NCBI RefSeq assembly: GCF_007559025.1
Contig: NZ_CP041765.1
Coordinates: 2,290,679-2,354,678 of the forward strand
Direction: 5' to 3'
Source: Tomitella fengzijianii
Lineage (GTDB): Bacteria; Actinomycetota; Actinomycetes; Mycobacteriales; Mycobacteriaceae
DNA: 64,000 nucleotides
Shown: positions 8,898 through 19,657 of the stretch, in pieces
Numbering within the stretch: the stretch's first letter is position 1
How the letters are laid out: each line of letters starts with the position of its first letter
Translations under genes and position numbers: made by a program
The notes under the pieces: model-generated
Seen by the model: only the letters and a program-made list of their open reading frames with translations
What the model was told of the DNA's origin: nothing
Databases searched by the model: none

Positions 8898-9896
8898 TCA
8901 TCCGCCAAGGGCCGCACGCAGTTCCACCAGAACGTCGTCGTGGGTACCGGCCGCCGAATAGCCCGCCGCCGCCCGGTGGCCGCCGCCGCCCAGGCTCCGT
9001 GCCACCGCGGCGACGTCCACGGAACCGCGGGATCGCAGCGACACGCTCCATCGCGTTCGCGGGGCAGCGGCCGAGGACGCCCGCTCCTTGAGCACCACGG
9101 CGACCTCGGCCTCTTCGCTCGTCCGCACGATGTCGATGACGCTCTCCACCTCTTCCCACTCCACGCCGCGTGCATCCTCGACGTGGATCGCCGTGTGGAC
9201 CATGCCGCGTCCGCCCACGGCCTCGGGGTCCAGCCGCGCGCGGCCGAGCACGGTACCGAGCATCGGCAGCCAGGCGAACGGGTGCGAATCCATCAGTCCC
9301 CGCAGCAGCTCCGGGCCGTCGAAGCCGGTCTCCAGCAGGTCGGCCGTCATTCGCAGCGACGTGGTGTCGGCGCGCCGCAAACCGCCCGTGTCGGTGACGA
9401 GCCCGGCGTAGAGGCACTTCGCGATATCCGCGTCGACCGGCGCCCCCCACGCGCGCAGGATCCGCTCGACGATGACAGTGGTGGACTGGGCGTGCGGGTC
9501 GACGACGGCCGCGTCACCGAATCCCGTGTTGGTGCTGTGGTGGTCGACCACGAGCGCGGTTCCCGCGGCATCGAGCACTCCGGCCAGTTCGCCGAGGCGA
9601 TCGCTGCTGCTGCAATCCACCGCCACCGCCACCTCGCTGTCCGCGGGAACCTCCTCGGGCGGGCACAGCAGGTGCCTCCCCGGCAACAGCCTCAGCGACC
9701 GCGGCAACTGGTGGGGCGCCGGGAACGAGACGCGCACAGGCGTTCCGGCACGTTCCAGCGCGAGCGCCAACGCCAGCGCGCTGCCGATCGTGTCCGCGTC
9801 CGGGTTGATGTGCGAGAGCACAGTGACCGATGCCGCGCCGCGCAGCAACCGCGCGGCGTCGTCTGCTCCGACCTGCCGCGCCACCTCAGAGCCCAC
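8898..9896 (-). CDS. nrnA: DHH/DHHA1 phosphoesterase, NrnA-type oligoribonuclease / pAp phosphatase
   Basis: Degrades 2-5 nt RNA oligonucleotides, dephosphorylates pAp and, in the mycobacterial orthologue Rv2837c, cleaves cyclic dinucleotides. The 332-residue protein shows all DHH motifs: SHINPDADT (His29, Asp33, Asp35), VAVDCS (Asp94), VVDHHST (118-120) and the DHHA1 glycine-rich LGGGGHRAAAG near the C-terminus. The GTG start at 9896 lies 3 nt after the rbfA stop, so the two are coupled. Cyclic-dinucleotide activity is by analogy only. Confidence 0.93.
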   Translation of the reverse strand: MGSEVARQVGADDAARLLRGAASVTVLSHINPDADTIGSALALALALERAGTPVRVSFPAPHQLPRSLRLLPGRHLLCPPEEVPADSEVAVAVDCSSSDRLGELAGVLDAAGTALVVDHHSTNTGFGDAAVVDPHAQSTTVIVERILRAWGAPVDADIAKCLYAGLVTDTGGLRRADTTSLRMTADLLETGFDGPELLRGLMDSHPFAWLPMLGTVLGRARLDPEAVGGRGMVHTAIHVEDARGVEWEEVESVIDIVRTSEEAEVAVVLKERASSAAAPRTRWSVSLRSRGSVDVAAVARSLGGGGHRAAAGYSAAGTHDDVLVELRAALGG

Positions 9897-9899
9897 GAC

Positions 9900-10376
9900 T
9901 CAGACCGCGTCGCCGGCCGGACCGGCGCCGTCGTTGCCGTCCTCCGCCGAGTCCCTGCGGTACGGGTCGGGATCACCGGCCGGTCGCGCGCCGGCCGCGT
10001 TGCGCGCCACTTCCTCGTCCGCCTCGCGGGCGCGTGCCAGCAGCTCCTCCATGCGCCGCGCCGTGTCCGGGACCGTGTCCGCCACGAACGAGAGGGTGGG
10101 GGTGAATCGCACCCCCGTGCCCGCGCCCACGCGAGTGCGCAGCTGCCCCTTCGCGCGTTCCAGCGCCTCGGTGGCCGCCTGCACGTCCGGCTCCGCGTCC
10201 ACCGACTCGCCGCGCACGGTGAAGTACACGGTGGCGTCGTGCAGGTCGTTGGTGACCCGGGTGTCGGTGATGGTGACGAACTCGAGCTGCGGGTCCTTCA
10301 CCTCGTGCTGGATCGCCGTGGCCACGATCGCGCCGATCCTCTTCGCCAGCCGCCTGGCACGTGCGTGATCTGCCAT
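9900..10376 (-). CDS. rbfA: Ribosome-binding factor A
   Basis: Late 16S rRNA maturation and cold-adaptation factor binding the 30S subunit. It has 158 residues, with the KH-like fold of about 115 residues ([29 protein letters not shown]) followed by an acidic low-complexity tail common in actinobacteria. ATG at 10376 is preceded by GAAGGGTGAGG; the GTG three codons upstream falls inside that ribosome-binding site. It lies downstream of infB but beyond a strong hairpin. Confidence 0.93.
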   Translation of the reverse strand: MADHARARRLAKRIGAIVATAIQHEVKDPQLEFVTITDTRVTNDLHDATVYFTVRGESVDAEPDVQAATEALERAKGQLRTRVGAGTGVRFTPTLSFVADTVPDTARRMEELLARAREADEEVARNAAGARPAGDPDPYRRDSAEDGNDGAGPAGDAV

Positions 10377-10535
10377 CACCCTCACCCTTCTCGTGCTGAT
10401 AACTGCACCACCGGCCAGCCCGTGGGCAGGCTCGCCGCCGCAGCGGCAGCAATGTACTTGATGTTCTACTCCCGGCGCGGCCGAAGCACTACTCCGGCTG
10501 TGCCGGCGGCGCGACGGGACGCCGCCCCGGAAAAC

Positions 10536-10574
10536 ACCGGTGCGGGTGCCGCGCCTCGCGTCACCCGCACCGGT
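10536..10574 (-). terminator. Hairpin terminator between infB and rbfA
   Basis: A perfect 13-bp inverted repeat (accggtgcgggtg at 10536-10548 with its complement at 10562-10574) around a 13-nt loop begins 17 nt after the infB stop. No U-tract follows. It may attenuate read-through into rbfA rather than stop it. Confidence 0.75.
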
Positions 10575-10591
10575 TCCTGCTCATCCGCAGA

Positions 10592-13426
10592 TCAGTCCCG
10601 CGGCTTCTCCCGAAGCTCGTAGGTGTCGATGATATCGCCCACCTTGATGTCCGAGTACGACAGCGTCATGCCGCATTCGAACCCGTCGCGGACCTCGGTG
10701 GCGTCGTCCTTCTCGCGCCGCAGCGACTGGATGGTGACGTTCTCCGAGACCACCGTGCCGTCGCGGACCAGCCTGGCCTTGCCGTTCCGGCGTACCGAGC
10801 CCTCGGTGACCATGCAGCCCGCGATGTTGCCGATCTTGGACGACTTGAAGATCGCGCGGATCTCCGCCTTGCCCAGCTCGACTTCCTCGTAGACGGGCTT
10901 GAGCATGCCCTTGAGCGCCGACTCGATCTCGTCGATCGCCTGGTAGATGACCGAGTAGTACCGGATGTCCACGCCCTCGCGGTTGGCCAGCTCGGTGGCC
11001 TTGCCCTCCGCACGCACGTTGAACCCGAGAACCACCGCGTCCGAGGCCGAGGCCAGGTTGACGTTGGTCTCCGTCACCGCGCCCACGCCGCGGTCGATGA
11101 CCCGCAGCTGGACCTCGTCGTCGATCTCGATCCCCAGCAGCGCCTCTTCGAGCGCCTCCACGGTGCCCGAGTTGTCGCCCTTGATGATCAGGTTCAGCTG
11201 GCTGTGCTCCTTGAGCGCCGAATCCAGATCCTCGAGGCTGATGCGCTTGCGGCCGCGTGCGGCGAGCGCGTTGCGCTTGCGTGCGTTGCGCTTGTCCGCG
11301 ATCTGACGCGCCACCCGGTCCTCGTCGACCACCAGCAGGTTGTCGCCGGCACCCGGCACGGAGGTGAAGCCCACCACCTGTACGGGGCGCGACGGCAGCG
11401 CCTCGGCCACGTCGTCGCCGTTCTCGTCGACCATGCGGCGGACGCGTCCGTAGGCGTCCCCCGCGACGATCGAGTCGCCGACCCGCAGCGTTCCGCGCTT
11501 GATCAGGACGGTGGCGACCGGGCCGCGGCCGCGGTCCAGGTGCGCCTCGATCGCGACGCCCTGGGCGTCCATGTGCGGGTTCGCCCGCAGGTCCAGCGAC
11601 GCGTCCGCGGTCAGCAGGACGGCGTCGAGCAGCTCATCGATGTTCAGGCCCTGCTTGGCGGAGATGTCGACGAACATGCTCTCGCCGCCGTACTCCTCCG
11701 GGATCAGTCCGTACTCGGTCATCTGGCCGCGGATCTTGGCCGGGTCCGCGCCCTCCTTGTCGATCTTGTTGACCGCAACGACGATGGGCACTTCCGCAGC
11801 CTGGGCGTGGTTGATCGCCTCGACCGTCTGCGGCATGACCCCGTCGTCCGCCGCCACCACGATGATCGCGATGTCGGTGGCCTGCGCGCCGCGGGCACGC
11901 ATCGCGGTGAACGCCTCGTGACCCGGGGTGTCGATGAAGGTGATGACGCGGTCGCTGCCCTCCAGGTGGGTCTCCACCTGGTAGGCACCGATGTGCTGGG
12001 TGATGCCGCCGGCCTCGCCCTCGCCCACGTTCGCCTTGCGGATCGTGTCGAGCAGGCGGGTCTTGCCGTGGTCGACGTGACCCATGACGGTGACCACCGG
12101 GGGACGCTGCTCGAGGTCCTCGTCGCCGCCCTCGTCCTCCCCGAACGTGAGGTCGAAGCTGTCGAGCAGCTCGCGGTCCTCGTCCTCGGGGCTGACGACC
12201 TGGACGACGTAGTTCATCTCCGAGCCGAGCAGCTCCAGCGTCTCGTCCGCCACGGACGCGGTCGCCGTCACCATCTCACCGAGATTGAACAGCGCCTGGA
12301 CGAGAGCGGCCGGGTTCGCGTCGATCTTGTCCGCGAAGTCCGACAGCGACGCGCCGCGGGCGAGACGGATGGTCTCGCCGTTGCCGCGCGGCAGCCGGAC
12401 GCCGCCTGCGGCGGGCGCCTGCATCGAGTCGTACTCTTGCCGCTTCTGCCGCTTCGACTTGCGCCCACGGCGCGGTGCGCCGCCCGGACGGCCGAAGGCG
12501 CCGGCGGTGTTGCCGCGGCCACCGCGGCCCCGGCCGCGGAAACCGCCGCCACCGCCACCGCCGCCGGGACGGAACCCGCCGCCGGCACCCGGACGACCGC
12601 CGCCACCTGCGCCGGGACGACCGGGGCGCCCGCCCTGCGGACGCGCCGCGCGCTGCGGCATCGCGCCCGGGCTCGGGCGCTTGGGCATCGCGGACGGAGA
12701 CGGACGAGGACCGCCCTGGCCCGCGGGCGGACGATTGCCGCCCGCGCCGCCCTGCGGCGGCCGCGGGCCGCCCTGGCCCGGGCCCGGGCGGGGGCCGCCC
12801 GGACGCGGGGCCGGACGCGGCGCCGTCGAATAGGGGTTGTTGCCCACACGCGGGGCGCGCGGCCCCGGCTTGGGCCCGGCACCCGGCTGTCCGGCCGAGG
12901 CGGCCGGTGCCTGCGGAGTCGCACGACGCGGCGGCACGGGCTTCGCGTGCTGCTGCGCCGGGCCGCCCGGCTTGGGTACGGGCTTCGCATGCTGCTGGGC
13001 GGGAGCGGGCGTGCCCGGCTGCTTCGGCGCGGGCTTGGGCTCCTGCGCGGGCTTGGGCTCCTGCGCGGGCTTGGGTTCCTGCCGCGCCGCCGGCTTGGGC
13101 TCCTGCCGCGCGGCGGGCGCCGCAGGCTTGGCCGCCGGCTTGGGACCGGGCTTGGGCGCCGACGACGGCGCGGCACCGGGCTTCGGAGCCGCAGGGGTGG
13201 CCGCGGGCGCGGCGTCCTTCGGCGAGGCGGACGGCTTCACGGCCCCGCCGGCGCCGTCGCCGGCCGGAGTGTCGAATGATTGACGAAGTCGTCGCGCGAC
13301 GGGTGCTTCCACCGTCGACGACGCGGACTTGACGAACTCGCCCTGATCTTTCAGACGTGCGAGTACTTCTTTGCTTGTGACACCGAGTTCTTTGGCCAAC
13401 TCGTGCACGCGGGCCTTGCCTGCCAC
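10592..13426 (-). CDS. infB: Translation initiation factor IF-2
   Basis: GTPase that places initiator tRNA on the 30S subunit. The 944 residues comprise the IF2_N domain (about 3-50, [22 protein letters not shown]), a disordered Pro/Ala/Lys- then Gly/Arg-rich linker to about residue 330, a second IF2_N region, the GTPase domain with GHVDHGKT near residue 447 and NKID, then the beta-barrel and fMet-tRNA-binding C2 domain. GTG at 13426 was chosen because GAGGAG lies 6-7 nt upstream and [10 protein letters not shown] matches the mycobacterial N-terminus; the GTG at 13438 overlaps that site. It belongs to the rimP-nusA-ylxR-infB cluster. Confidence 0.97.
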   Translation of the reverse strand: MAGKARVHELAKELGVTSKEVLARLKDQGEFVKSASSTVEAPVARRLRQSFDTPAGDGAGGAVKPSASPKDAAPAATPAAPKPGAAPSSAPKPGPKPAAKPAAPAARQEPKPAARQEPKPAQEPKPAQEPKPAPKQPGTPAPAQQHAKPVPKPGGPAQQHAKPVPPRRATPQAPAASAGQPGAGPKPGPRAPRVGNNPYSTAPRPAPRPGGPRPGPGQGGPRPPQGGAGGNRPPAGQGGPRPSPSAMPKRPSPGAMPQRAARPQGGRPGRPGAGGGGRPGAGGGFRPGGGGGGGGFRGRGRGGRGNTAGAFGRPGGAPRRGRKSKRQKRQEYDSMQAPAAGGVRLPRGNGETIRLARGASLSDFADKIDANPAALVQALFNLGEMVTATASVADETLELLGSEMNYVVQVVSPEDEDRELLDSFDLTFGEDEGGDEDLEQRPPVVTVMGHVDHGKTRLLDTIRKANVGEGEAGGITQHIGAYQVETHLEGSDRVITFIDTPGHEAFTAMRARGAQATDIAIIVVAADDGVMPQTVEAINHAQAAEVPIVVAVNKIDKEGADPAKIRGQMTEYGLIPEEYGGESMFVDISAKQGLNIDELLDAVLLTADASLDLRANPHMDAQGVAIEAHLDRGRGPVATVLIKRGTLRVGDSIVAGDAYGRVRRMVDENGDDVAEALPSRPVQVVGFTSVPGAGDNLLVVDEDRVARQIADKRNARKRNALAARGRKRISLEDLDSALKEHSQLNLIIKGDNSGTVEALEEALLGIEIDDEVQLRVIDRGVGAVTETNVNLASASDAVVLGFNVRAEGKATELANREGVDIRYYSVIYQAIDEIESALKGMLKPVYEEVELGKAEIRAIFKSSKIGNIAGCMVTEGSVRRNGKARLVRDGTVVSENVTIQSLRREKDDATEVRDGFECGMTLSYSDIKVGDIIDTYELREKPRD
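13020..13125 (-). repeat. 18-nt in-frame repeats encoding QEPKPA units in IF-2 linker
   Basis: The minus strand encodes consecutive EPKPA(A/R)Q-type hexapeptides in the disordered IF-2 linker; the most similar DNA copies (gcgggcttgggctcct core on the plus strand) are about 18 nt apart. Such tracts change length by slippage. Confidence 0.7.
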
Positions 13427-13624
13427 TGCTCTCCTCACTGGTGAGGCCGAGCGGCTAAGGCCCGCACGACCCCGGGTTACCGATGGACGTTCATCGCTGG
13501 TACTTCACGGTGTGCTCATGAGTTTCAGTCAGTCCTTCTCAAGAGGTCCTACTTCTTGCCGTCGCCGCCGCGGCGGTATCGCTCCACCCCGGCCGTCCGG
13601 CGCCGACTCCCGCGCGGTCAGCGG

Positions 13625-13996
13625 TCACCGACCGTCCGCACCGCCGCGTACCGGCGCGATCTGCGCCATGTACTCGGCCAGCGGACGCGTATCCGGGTTT
13701 CCCCGCACACGCAGAGCCCGAGCGAATGCACGCCGCCGCTCCGCCGCGTGCACGCATTCCCACGAGGGGTGGATCCACGCTCCGCGTCCCGGCAGCCTGC
13801 GCCGCGGATCAGGGACGACGCTCGCGGCAACCGCGTCCTGCGGTGCGCTCACGCCTGCCTTCGACTCCTGCGCCGGGCGGCTTACCACCCGGAGCAGATC
13901 GGTTCTGAACCCGCGGCCGCGACACCCCACACAAGTACGCACCGGCGCGACGCTACTGCCACTCCGGTGCCGTGCTTCCGTGCCGAATCGGGCCAT
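13625..13996 (-). CDS. ylxR: YlxR/DUF448 RNA-binding protein
   Basis: Small cytoplasmic protein of the nusA-infB operon; structures suggest RNA or nucleoid binding and YlxR has been linked to RNase P and gene regulation in firmicutes. The 123 residues include the family signature PVRTCVGCRGRG (about 18-29), LLRVV, the RGAWIHPSWECVHAA motif and a basic C-terminal helix. ATG at 13996 is 8 nt after the nusA stop; the frame continues upstream inside nusA, which is not believable coding. An insertion of about 20 residues (AQESKAGVSAPQDA) separates the two halves of the motif set. Confidence 0.88.
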   Translation of the reverse strand: MARFGTEARHRSGSSVAPVRTCVGCRGRGFRTDLLRVVSRPAQESKAGVSAPQDAVAASVVPDPRRRLPGRGAWIHPSWECVHAAERRRAFARALRVRGNPDTRPLAEYMAQIAPVRGGADGR

Positions 13997-14004
13997 CAGC
14001 GAGT

Positions 14005-15120
14005 CTACCGCTCCCGATCGGTCAGAGGCGAACCCGGCTCGGATCTGCGCGCCCCGGCGACACCCGGACCGGCGTCCGGGGACTGTTCCGGCCGGCCCGC
14101 ACCATCGTCCGCGTCCGCCGTCTCGGCGTCGCTGCGGATGTCGATCCGCCACCCTGTGAGCCGGGCGGCCAGCCGCGCGTTCTGCCCTTCCTTGCCGATC
14201 GCGAGCGACAGCTGGTAGTCCGGGACGACCACGCGCGCCGCTTTCGCCGCGGCGTCGACGACGGTCACCGAGACGACCTTGGACGGTGACAGCGCGTTCC
14301 CGACGAACGCTGCCGGGTCCTCGTCGTAGTCGATGATGTCGATCTTCTCGTCGCCCAGCTCGCGCATGACGTTGCGCACGCGCTGCCCCACCGGCCCGAT
14401 GCACGCGCCCTTCGCGTTGAGCCCGTCGGCCTTGGCGTACACCGCGATCTTCGAACGATGCCCGGCCTCCCGGGCCACGGAGAAGATCTCGACCTCTCCG
14501 CGGTCGATCTCGGGGACCTCCAGCGCGAACAGCTTGCGCACGAGGTTCGGGTGCGTGCGGGAGAGCGATATCTGCGGGCCGCGCTGCCCCAGCGAGACGC
14601 CCACGACGTAGCACTTGATGCGGTCACCGTGTTCGTACGTCTCGCCCGGGACCTGTTCCGCCTGCGGCAGGATCCCCTCCACTGCGCCGGTGTCGTCACC
14701 GATGCGCACGATCACCATGCCGCGCGCGTTCGCTCCCGAATCGCGCTGCACCACGCCGCCGACGATCTCGCCCTCGCGGGCCGAGAACTCCCCGTAGGTC
14801 TTCTCGTTCTCCGCGTCCCGCAGCCGCTGCAGGATCACCTGCCGGGCGGTCGTGGCCGCGATCCGGCCGAAACCCTCGGGCGTATCGTCCCATTCCGAGA
14901 CGAGGTTGCCGTCGTCGTCGGCCTCCTTGACGAGGACCCGTACCGCACCCGTCTTCTCGTCGATATCGATGCGCGCGTCCGGGTGCGCGCGGGTGTCCTG
15001 CCGATCCGCGGTGTGCTTGTACGCCGTCAGAAGGGCCGTCCGCAGGGCATCGAGAATCGCGCCGCGGGGAATCTCCTTCTCCTGCTCCAGCGCGTTGAGC
15101 GCACTCAGGTCGATATTCAT
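14005..15120 (-). CDS. nusA: Transcription termination/antitermination factor NusA
   Basis: RNA polymerase-associated factor controlling pausing, termination and rRNA antitermination. The 371-residue protein is the short actinobacterial form: N-terminal RNAP-binding domain, S1 domain (about 130-200), KH1 and KH2 (about 230-345, including [19 protein letters not shown] and [22 protein letters not shown]), then a short acidic tail, without the AR repeats of E. coli NusA. ATG at 15120 overlaps the rimP stop (ATGA). A late extension past KH2 is not conserved. Confidence 0.96.
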   Translation of the reverse strand: MNIDLSALNALEQEKEIPRGAILDALRTALLTAYKHTADRQDTRAHPDARIDIDEKTGAVRVLVKEADDDGNLVSEWDDTPEGFGRIAATTARQVILQRLRDAENEKTYGEFSAREGEIVGGVVQRDSGANARGMVIVRIGDDTGAVEGILPQAEQVPGETYEHGDRIKCYVVGVSLGQRGPQISLSRTHPNLVRKLFALEVPEIDRGEVEIFSVAREAGHRSKIAVYAKADGLNAKGACIGPVGQRVRNVMRELGDEKIDIIDYDEDPAAFVGNALSPSKVVSVTVVDAAAKAARVVVPDYQLSLAIGKEGQNARLAARLTGWRIDIRSDAETADADDGAGRPEQSPDAGPGVAGARRSEPGSPLTDRER

Positions 15121-15683
15121 TTGTCCTTCTCCTTCGCTGCAATGCCCGGCACGGCCCGCTGCGGGCCTTCGGGCGCCGGCCCCCCGGAAAGCGCGATCTC
15201 CCGCGGGTCCGGCTTCGAGAACTCCACTTGCACGACTGCGCTGTCGACACGGTCCAACGGGATCTGCCGCACGGCCGGTCCCGCGCGGCCGGGGATGACC
15301 AGGTCGACCACGGCGGGGTGGCTGCGAGTGTCCAGGGCGCCGACGCGTCCCACGAGCGTCTCCTCGCCTGTGCGCACCTCCGCACGGCGCCCGCGGGCGC
15401 GGCGCCAATGCCGTGGCAGAGTGAGCGGGCGATCGACCCCCCGGGATGTCACCTCGAGCGTATACGGGCTGTATCCCGCATCCGCACCGTCGAGGATCCC
15501 GGAGACGACGTCGGTGAACTCCACCACATCGTCGAGTGACAGGCCGCGCTCCGAATCCAGTACGACGCGCACCACGGACTTGGCGCCCGCCGAGGTGACC
15601 TCCACGTCCTCCACCTCCGCCCCGTCGCGCCGGACGGGGGCGGTCAGCAGCTCCATCACCTGCTCGCGTGTCGGGACCGGCAT
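15117..15683 (-). CDS. rimP: Ribosome maturation factor RimP
   Basis: Assists 30S assembly. The 188 residues contain the N-terminal alpha/beta domain ([39 protein letters not shown]) and the Sm-like C-terminal domain with the [15 protein letters not shown] signature. The C-terminal 25 residues are a charged extension. The ATG at 15683 is preceded by AGGAG at 9 nt. It is the first gene of the rimP-nusA-ylxR-infB transcription unit, divergent from the secreted protein gene at 15928. Confidence 0.94.
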   Translation of the reverse strand: MPVPTREQVMELLTAPVRRDGAEVEDVEVTSAGAKSVVRVVLDSERGLSLDDVVEFTDVVSGILDGADAGYSPYTLEVTSRGVDRPLTLPRHWRRARGRRAEVRTGEETLVGRVGALDTRSHPAVVDLVIPGRAGPAVRQIPLDRVDSAVVQVEFSKPDPREIALSGGPAPEGPQRAVPGIAAKEKDK

Positions 15684-15927
15684 CGCCTCGTTCTCCTCAC
15701 TCGATCCGCGCCGCGGCCGCCCGTCCGGGCTGCCGCATCCCGCGTTCACCTGCCGGACGCGGACGCGGCGGCGCGGTACACGCTACGGGTGTCCAGACTA
15801 TCGCGCCAATACTGGCAGACTGTGCCGCGTGCGTCTGCTTCCCACACGATCCCTGCGCGGCGCGGCCCGCCCCGCCGACGGCCCGCCGCCCCATGCCGAC
15901 GGCCCCGTGAACAGCGACGGCGGCGCA

Positions 15928-16449
15928 ATGGCGGCCGCTGCCCCGCTGTCGCGCCGGTCCGTGCTGCGTTCGTCCGGCGCAGTCGTGCTCGGCGGCGGCG
16001 CGCTCGCGGTGGTCGGCGTCACCAGCGCCGCGTGCACCGTCGGCTCCCCGGCCCCCGAGCCGGACCCGCTCGAGCCCCTCGCGGACCAGGCCGGGGCCGA
16101 CGCCGCGCAGGCCGAGCGGCTGGCAGCGGCAGACCCGGGCCGGGCAGCGCCGCTCGGGGTGATCGCGGCCGAGCGGCGTGCGCACGCCGCCGCACTGAAG
16201 ACAGAGATCCACCGCGCTGCCGGGACCACTCCGGACGCCGACGACGCCGGCGCCGCCACCACGGCCCCCACCGCCGACACATCCCCCACCGCGCCTCCGC
16301 CGCCGACGCTCGACGGGCTGCGCGCGCAGCTCGCAGACTCCCGGCGTTCCGCCGCCGACGCCGCACGGGACCTGGCCGGATACCGCGCCGGCCTCGCCGG
16401 CTCCGTCGCCGCGGCCTGCGCCGCAGAATTGAAGGTGCTGATCCCGTGA
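15928..16449 (+). CDS. Putative Tat-exported alanine-rich (lipo)protein
   Basis: Function unknown. The 173 residues begin with a twin-arginine-like signal (LSRRSVLRSSGAVVLGG), a hydrophobic stretch ALAVVGVTSAAC, with the cysteine placed like a lipobox, then a Pro/Ala-rich segment and a helical part. It corresponds in position to Rv2843 of M. tuberculosis. The start is uncertain: ATG 15928 gives a compact signal, GTG 15907 adds seven residues, and GTG 15829 (7 nt after CAGACT) would give 206 residues with an unusually long n-region. It overlaps the next gene by GTGA, implying a functional pair. Confidence 0.65.
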   Translation: MAAAAPLSRRSVLRSSGAVVLGGGALAVVGVTSAACTVGSPAPEPDPLEPLADQAGADAAQAERLAAADPGRAAPLGVIAAERRAHAAALKTEIHRAAGTTPDADDAGAATTAPTADTSPTAPPPPTLDGLRAQLADSRRSAADAARDLAGYRAGLAGSVAAACAAELKVLIP

Positions 16450-16955
16450 CCGACACGCCCGTAGCCACAAGCACTCCCGCTCCCTCCACATCTGCAGCCG
16501 TGGACGGAGCGCAGCTCACCGACGCCGACGTCGCCGCACTGACGACCGCCCTGGGCGCCGAGGACGGCGCGCTGTACGCGTACGGCACCGCCACCGCGTT
16601 CGCGCAGCCGGACCGGCTTCCGCAGATCGCCGAGCACGCCGCCGCGCACCGCGCGCGGCGCGAGTCGGTGATCGCGATCCTCACCGCCGCGGGCGCCGGC
16701 GTGCCGCCGTCCGCCGCCGGCTACACGCTGCCGTTCCCGGTGGACGATCCCGTGTCGGCGGCGCGCCTGGCCGCAACGTCCGAGCACGACTGCGCAGTGG
16801 CCTGGCGCTCGGCGCTGGAGCACGCGAAATCCCCCGAGGTACGGGATTTCTCGGCCACCGCCCTGGCCGACGCCGCCGTCCGGGCCGGCAAATGGCGGGT
16901 GGCGCTGGGGATCACGCCCGCCACGGTCGCCTTCCCCGGCACGCCCGAGGCCTGA
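16446..16955 (+). CDS. DUF4439 ferritin-like domain protein
   Basis: The 169 residues form the DUF4439 helical bundle: ALTTALGAEDGALYAYG, AAAHRARRESVIAIL and the SEHDCAVAWRSAL helix place Glu and His residues as in ferritin-like proteins (Glu, Glu-x-x-His-like pairs), although metal binding is not proven. The first 35 residues are Thr/Ser/Pro-rich and disordered and there is no signal peptide. The GTG start overlaps the preceding stop, so it is co-translated with the secreted Ala-rich protein. The same pair (Rv2843-Rv2844) occurs next to proS in M. tuberculosis. Confidence 0.75.
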   Translation: MTDTPVATSTPAPSTSAAVDGAQLTDADVAALTTALGAEDGALYAYGTATAFAQPDRLPQIAEHAAAHRARRESVIAILTAAGAGVPPSAAGYTLPFPVDDPVSAARLAATSEHDCAVAWRSALEHAKSPEVRDFSATALADAAVRAGKWRVALGITPATVAFPGTPEA

Positions 16956-16997
16956 CGGCCGGGGCCGCCACCGGCGGGGCGGCTACGGGTGGGCCGG

Positions 16998-18758
16998 CTA
17001 CCGGCCGACCGCGGCCCTGATCTCCGCGAGCGACTGATCCACCGGGATCGTGCGGGTCTCACCGCTCATCCTGTCGCGCAGTTCCACTGTGCCTTCGGCC
17101 CATCCGCGCCCCACGACGACCACCACGGGCACGCCGAGCAGCTCGGCATCCTTGAACTTGACGCCCGGCGACGCCTTGCGGTCGTCCAGGATCAGGGTGA
17201 CGCCGACCGCGTCGAGCTGCGCGGCCAGGTCTTCGGCGCCCGCCCGCGCCTGCTCGTCCTTGTTCGCGATCACCAGGTGCACGTCCGCCGGAGACGCCGC
17301 CGCCGGCCAGCGCAGGCCCTTGTCGTCGTGGTGCTGCTCCGCGAGTACCGCCACCAGCCGCGAGATCCCGACGCCGTACGAGCCCATCGTGGGCCGAACG
17401 GGCTTGCCGTTCTCGCCCAGCACGTCGACGGCGAAGGCGTCGGTGTATTTGCGCCCCAGCTGGAAGATGTGGCCGATCTCGATGCCGCGGGCCGCGCGCA
17501 GCTGCCCGCCCCCGTCCGGAGACGGGTCGCCGTCGCGCACTTCGGCCGCCTCGATGGTGCCGTCGGGGGTGAAATCGCGCCCGGCCACCAGGCCCACCAC
17601 GTGCCGCCCGTCCTCGTCGGCGCCGGTGATCCACCGGGTGCCCTCCACCACGCGCGGGTCCACCAGGTACCGCACCCCGTGCTCGGCCAGCACCCGCGGA
17701 CCGATGTAGCCGCGCACCAGGAAGGGGTTCGACGCGAAGTCGGCGGCGCCCAGCATCTCCACCTCGGCCGGCTCCAGCGAGGCCTCGAGGCGCTTGCCGT
17801 CCACCTCGCGGTCGCCGGGGACGCCCACCGCCAGCAGCTGCCACTCGCCGCCCGGCTCGCGCACCTTCACAAGGATGTTCTTGAGCGTATCGCCCGCGGT
17901 GACGGCGCCGCCGTACTCGTCCGCGACGCCCCCCGGCCCGTTCGCCCAGTCCACGAGCGACTCGATGGTCTCCGTTCCGGGGGTGTCCATGACCCGCGCC
18001 TCGGGCGCGTCGCCCCAGGCGAGCACGGGCGGCGCGGGGGTGGTCACGGCCTCCACGTTGGCGGCGTACCCGGTCTCCGCACAGCGCACGTAGGTGTCCT
18101 CCCCGGCCTCGCTGACCGCGAGGAACTCTTCGGATGCACTGCCCCCCATCGCACCCGAAGTGGCGGAGACGATCACATACTCGACGCCGAGCCGCTCGAA
18201 GATCCGCTGATACGCCCCCCGGTGGGCCTGATACGACGCGTCCAGCCCGGCCTCGTCGAGGTCGAACGAGTACGAGTCCTTCATCACGAACTCGCGCCCG
18301 CGCAGGATCCCGGCACGGGGCCGTTCCTCGTCGCGGTACTTCTCCTTGACCTGGTACAGCGTGACGGGGAAGTCCTTGTAAGAGCTGTACTCGCCCTTCA
18401 CGGTGAGCGTGAACAGCTCCTCGTGGGTGGGGCCCAGCAGGTAATCGGCGCCCTTGCGGTCCTGCAACCGGAAGAGGCTGTCGCCGTATTCGGTCCAGCG
18501 GTTGCTGGTCTCATAGGGGTCGCGAGGCAGCAGCGCCGGCAGTGAGATCTCCTGCGCGCCGATGCCGTCCATCTCCTCGCGGACGACCTGTTCGACCTTC
18601 CGCAGTACCCGCAGACCCAGCGGCAGCCACGAGTAGACGCCCGGGGCGATCCGGCGCACGTAGCCGGCGCGCACCAGCAGCTTGTGGCTCGCGACCTCGG
18701 CGTCGGCGGGGTCGTCGCGCAGCGTGCGCAGGAACAGGTGGGACAGGCGAATGATCAC
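16998..18758 (-). CDS. proS: Prolyl-tRNA synthetase, bacterial type with editing domain
   Basis: Class II aminoacyl-tRNA synthetase. The 586 residues include motif 1 ([31 protein letters not shown]), the [11 protein letters not shown] loop, motif 2 with [19 protein letters not shown], the INS editing insertion (about 220-390), motif 3 ([14 protein letters not shown]) and the anticodon-binding domain. GTG at 18758 is chosen because [16 protein letters not shown] aligns with the mycobacterial N-terminus and a TAGGCT box (18767-18772) stands 8 nt upstream, suggesting a leaderless mRNA. Confidence 0.96.
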   Translation of the reverse strand: MIIRLSHLFLRTLRDDPADAEVASHKLLVRAGYVRRIAPGVYSWLPLGLRVLRKVEQVVREEMDGIGAQEISLPALLPRDPYETSNRWTEYGDSLFRLQDRKGADYLLGPTHEELFTLTVKGEYSSYKDFPVTLYQVKEKYRDEERPRAGILRGREFVMKDSYSFDLDEAGLDASYQAHRGAYQRIFERLGVEYVIVSATSGAMGGSASEEFLAVSEAGEDTYVRCAETGYAANVEAVTTPAPPVLAWGDAPEARVMDTPGTETIESLVDWANGPGGVADEYGGAVTAGDTLKNILVKVREPGGEWQLLAVGVPGDREVDGKRLEASLEPAEVEMLGAADFASNPFLVRGYIGPRVLAEHGVRYLVDPRVVEGTRWITGADEDGRHVVGLVAGRDFTPDGTIEAAEVRDGDPSPDGGGQLRAARGIEIGHIFQLGRKYTDAFAVDVLGENGKPVRPTMGSYGVGISRLVAVLAEQHHDDKGLRWPAAASPADVHLVIANKDEQARAGAEDLAAQLDAVGVTLILDDRKASPGVKFKDAELLGVPVVVVVGRGWAEGTVELRDRMSGETRTIPVDQSLAEIRAAVGR

Positions 18759-18850
18759 GGGTACCCAGCCTAGTAGGCGTGCGCATGTTCCTCGCATCAG
18801 CCACCGGCGCGCCGCGGTGCGCGCCGCGGGGTGCACTATCGTCGTCTCTC

Positions 18851-19597
18851 GTGTTCGTGCTCCTGCCCCCGTCCGAAACCAAGGCGCCCGGCGGCGACGG
18901 CCCCGCCCTGGACCTGTCGGCGCTGTCCATGCCGGCGCTGACCGACACCCGCAAGCGCCTGGTGACCGCCCTGGTGGAGCTCGCCGAGGATCGCGACGCG
19001 GCGATGGCGGCGCTCAAGCTGGGCCCACGGCAGTCCGGGGAGGTCGACCGCGACCGGATGCTGTGGGAATCCCCCACGATGCCGGCGCTCGACCGCTACA
19101 CGGGCGTGCTGTTCGACGCGCTGGACGCGTCGTCGTTCACGGCCGCCCAGCGCCGCCGCGCGGCGCGCCGCCTGGGCGTGGGTTCGGCGCTGTTCGGCGC
19201 GCTGCGCGCCGACGACAGGATCCCCGCATACCGGCTTTCCGCCGCCTCGCGGCTGCCGGGGATGGGCACGCTGGCGGCGCAGTGGAAGCCGGAGCTGGCC
19301 GACGCGATCCGCTCCGCCGCGGACGGCGGCCTGATCGTGGACCTGCGCTCGGGCGGATACCGGGCCCTGGGTCCGGTGCCGGAGGCCGTGACCGCCACCG
19401 TGCTCACCGAGATGCCGGACGGCACCCGCAAGGTGGTGAGCCACTTCAACAAGCACCACAAGGGCCTGCTGGCCCGGGCCCTGGCCACTGCGTCGACGGC
19501 GCCATCGGACCTCGACGGGGTGGCGCACGCCGCGGAGACCGCCGGCCTGCGCGTGGAGATCACGGGCGCACGGGAACTGGCCGTGATCACCGGCTGA
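18851..19597 (+). CDS. yaaA: YaaA family peroxide-stress protein (DUF328)
   Basis: YaaA lowers intracellular free iron and limits DNA damage under H2O2 in E. coli; the actinobacterial role is inferred. The 248 residues start [11 protein letters not shown], the family hallmark, and contain LYTG-like [24 protein letters not shown] and the C-terminal [11 protein letters not shown] motif, a DNA-binding-type helix-hairpin-helix in E. coli YaaA. The GTG start is supported by TATCGT (18837-18842) 8 nt upstream and by the family N-terminus; a longer upstream frame runs through that box. It is divergent from proS. Confidence 0.85.
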   Translation: MFVLLPPSETKAPGGDGPALDLSALSMPALTDTRKRLVTALVELAEDRDAAMAALKLGPRQSGEVDRDRMLWESPTMPALDRYTGVLFDALDASSFTAAQRRRAARRLGVGSALFGALRADDRIPAYRLSAASRLPGMGTLAAQWKPELADAIRSAADGGLIVDLRSGGYRALGPVPEAVTATVLTEMPDGTRKVVSHFNKHHKGLLARALATASTAPSDLDGVAHAAETAGLRVEITGARELAVITG

Positions 19598-19657
19598 GCG
19601 AGCTCACGACCGCACTGTGCTCACGGCTCGGCAGCGCTCTCGGCCCGGACGGGCCGA

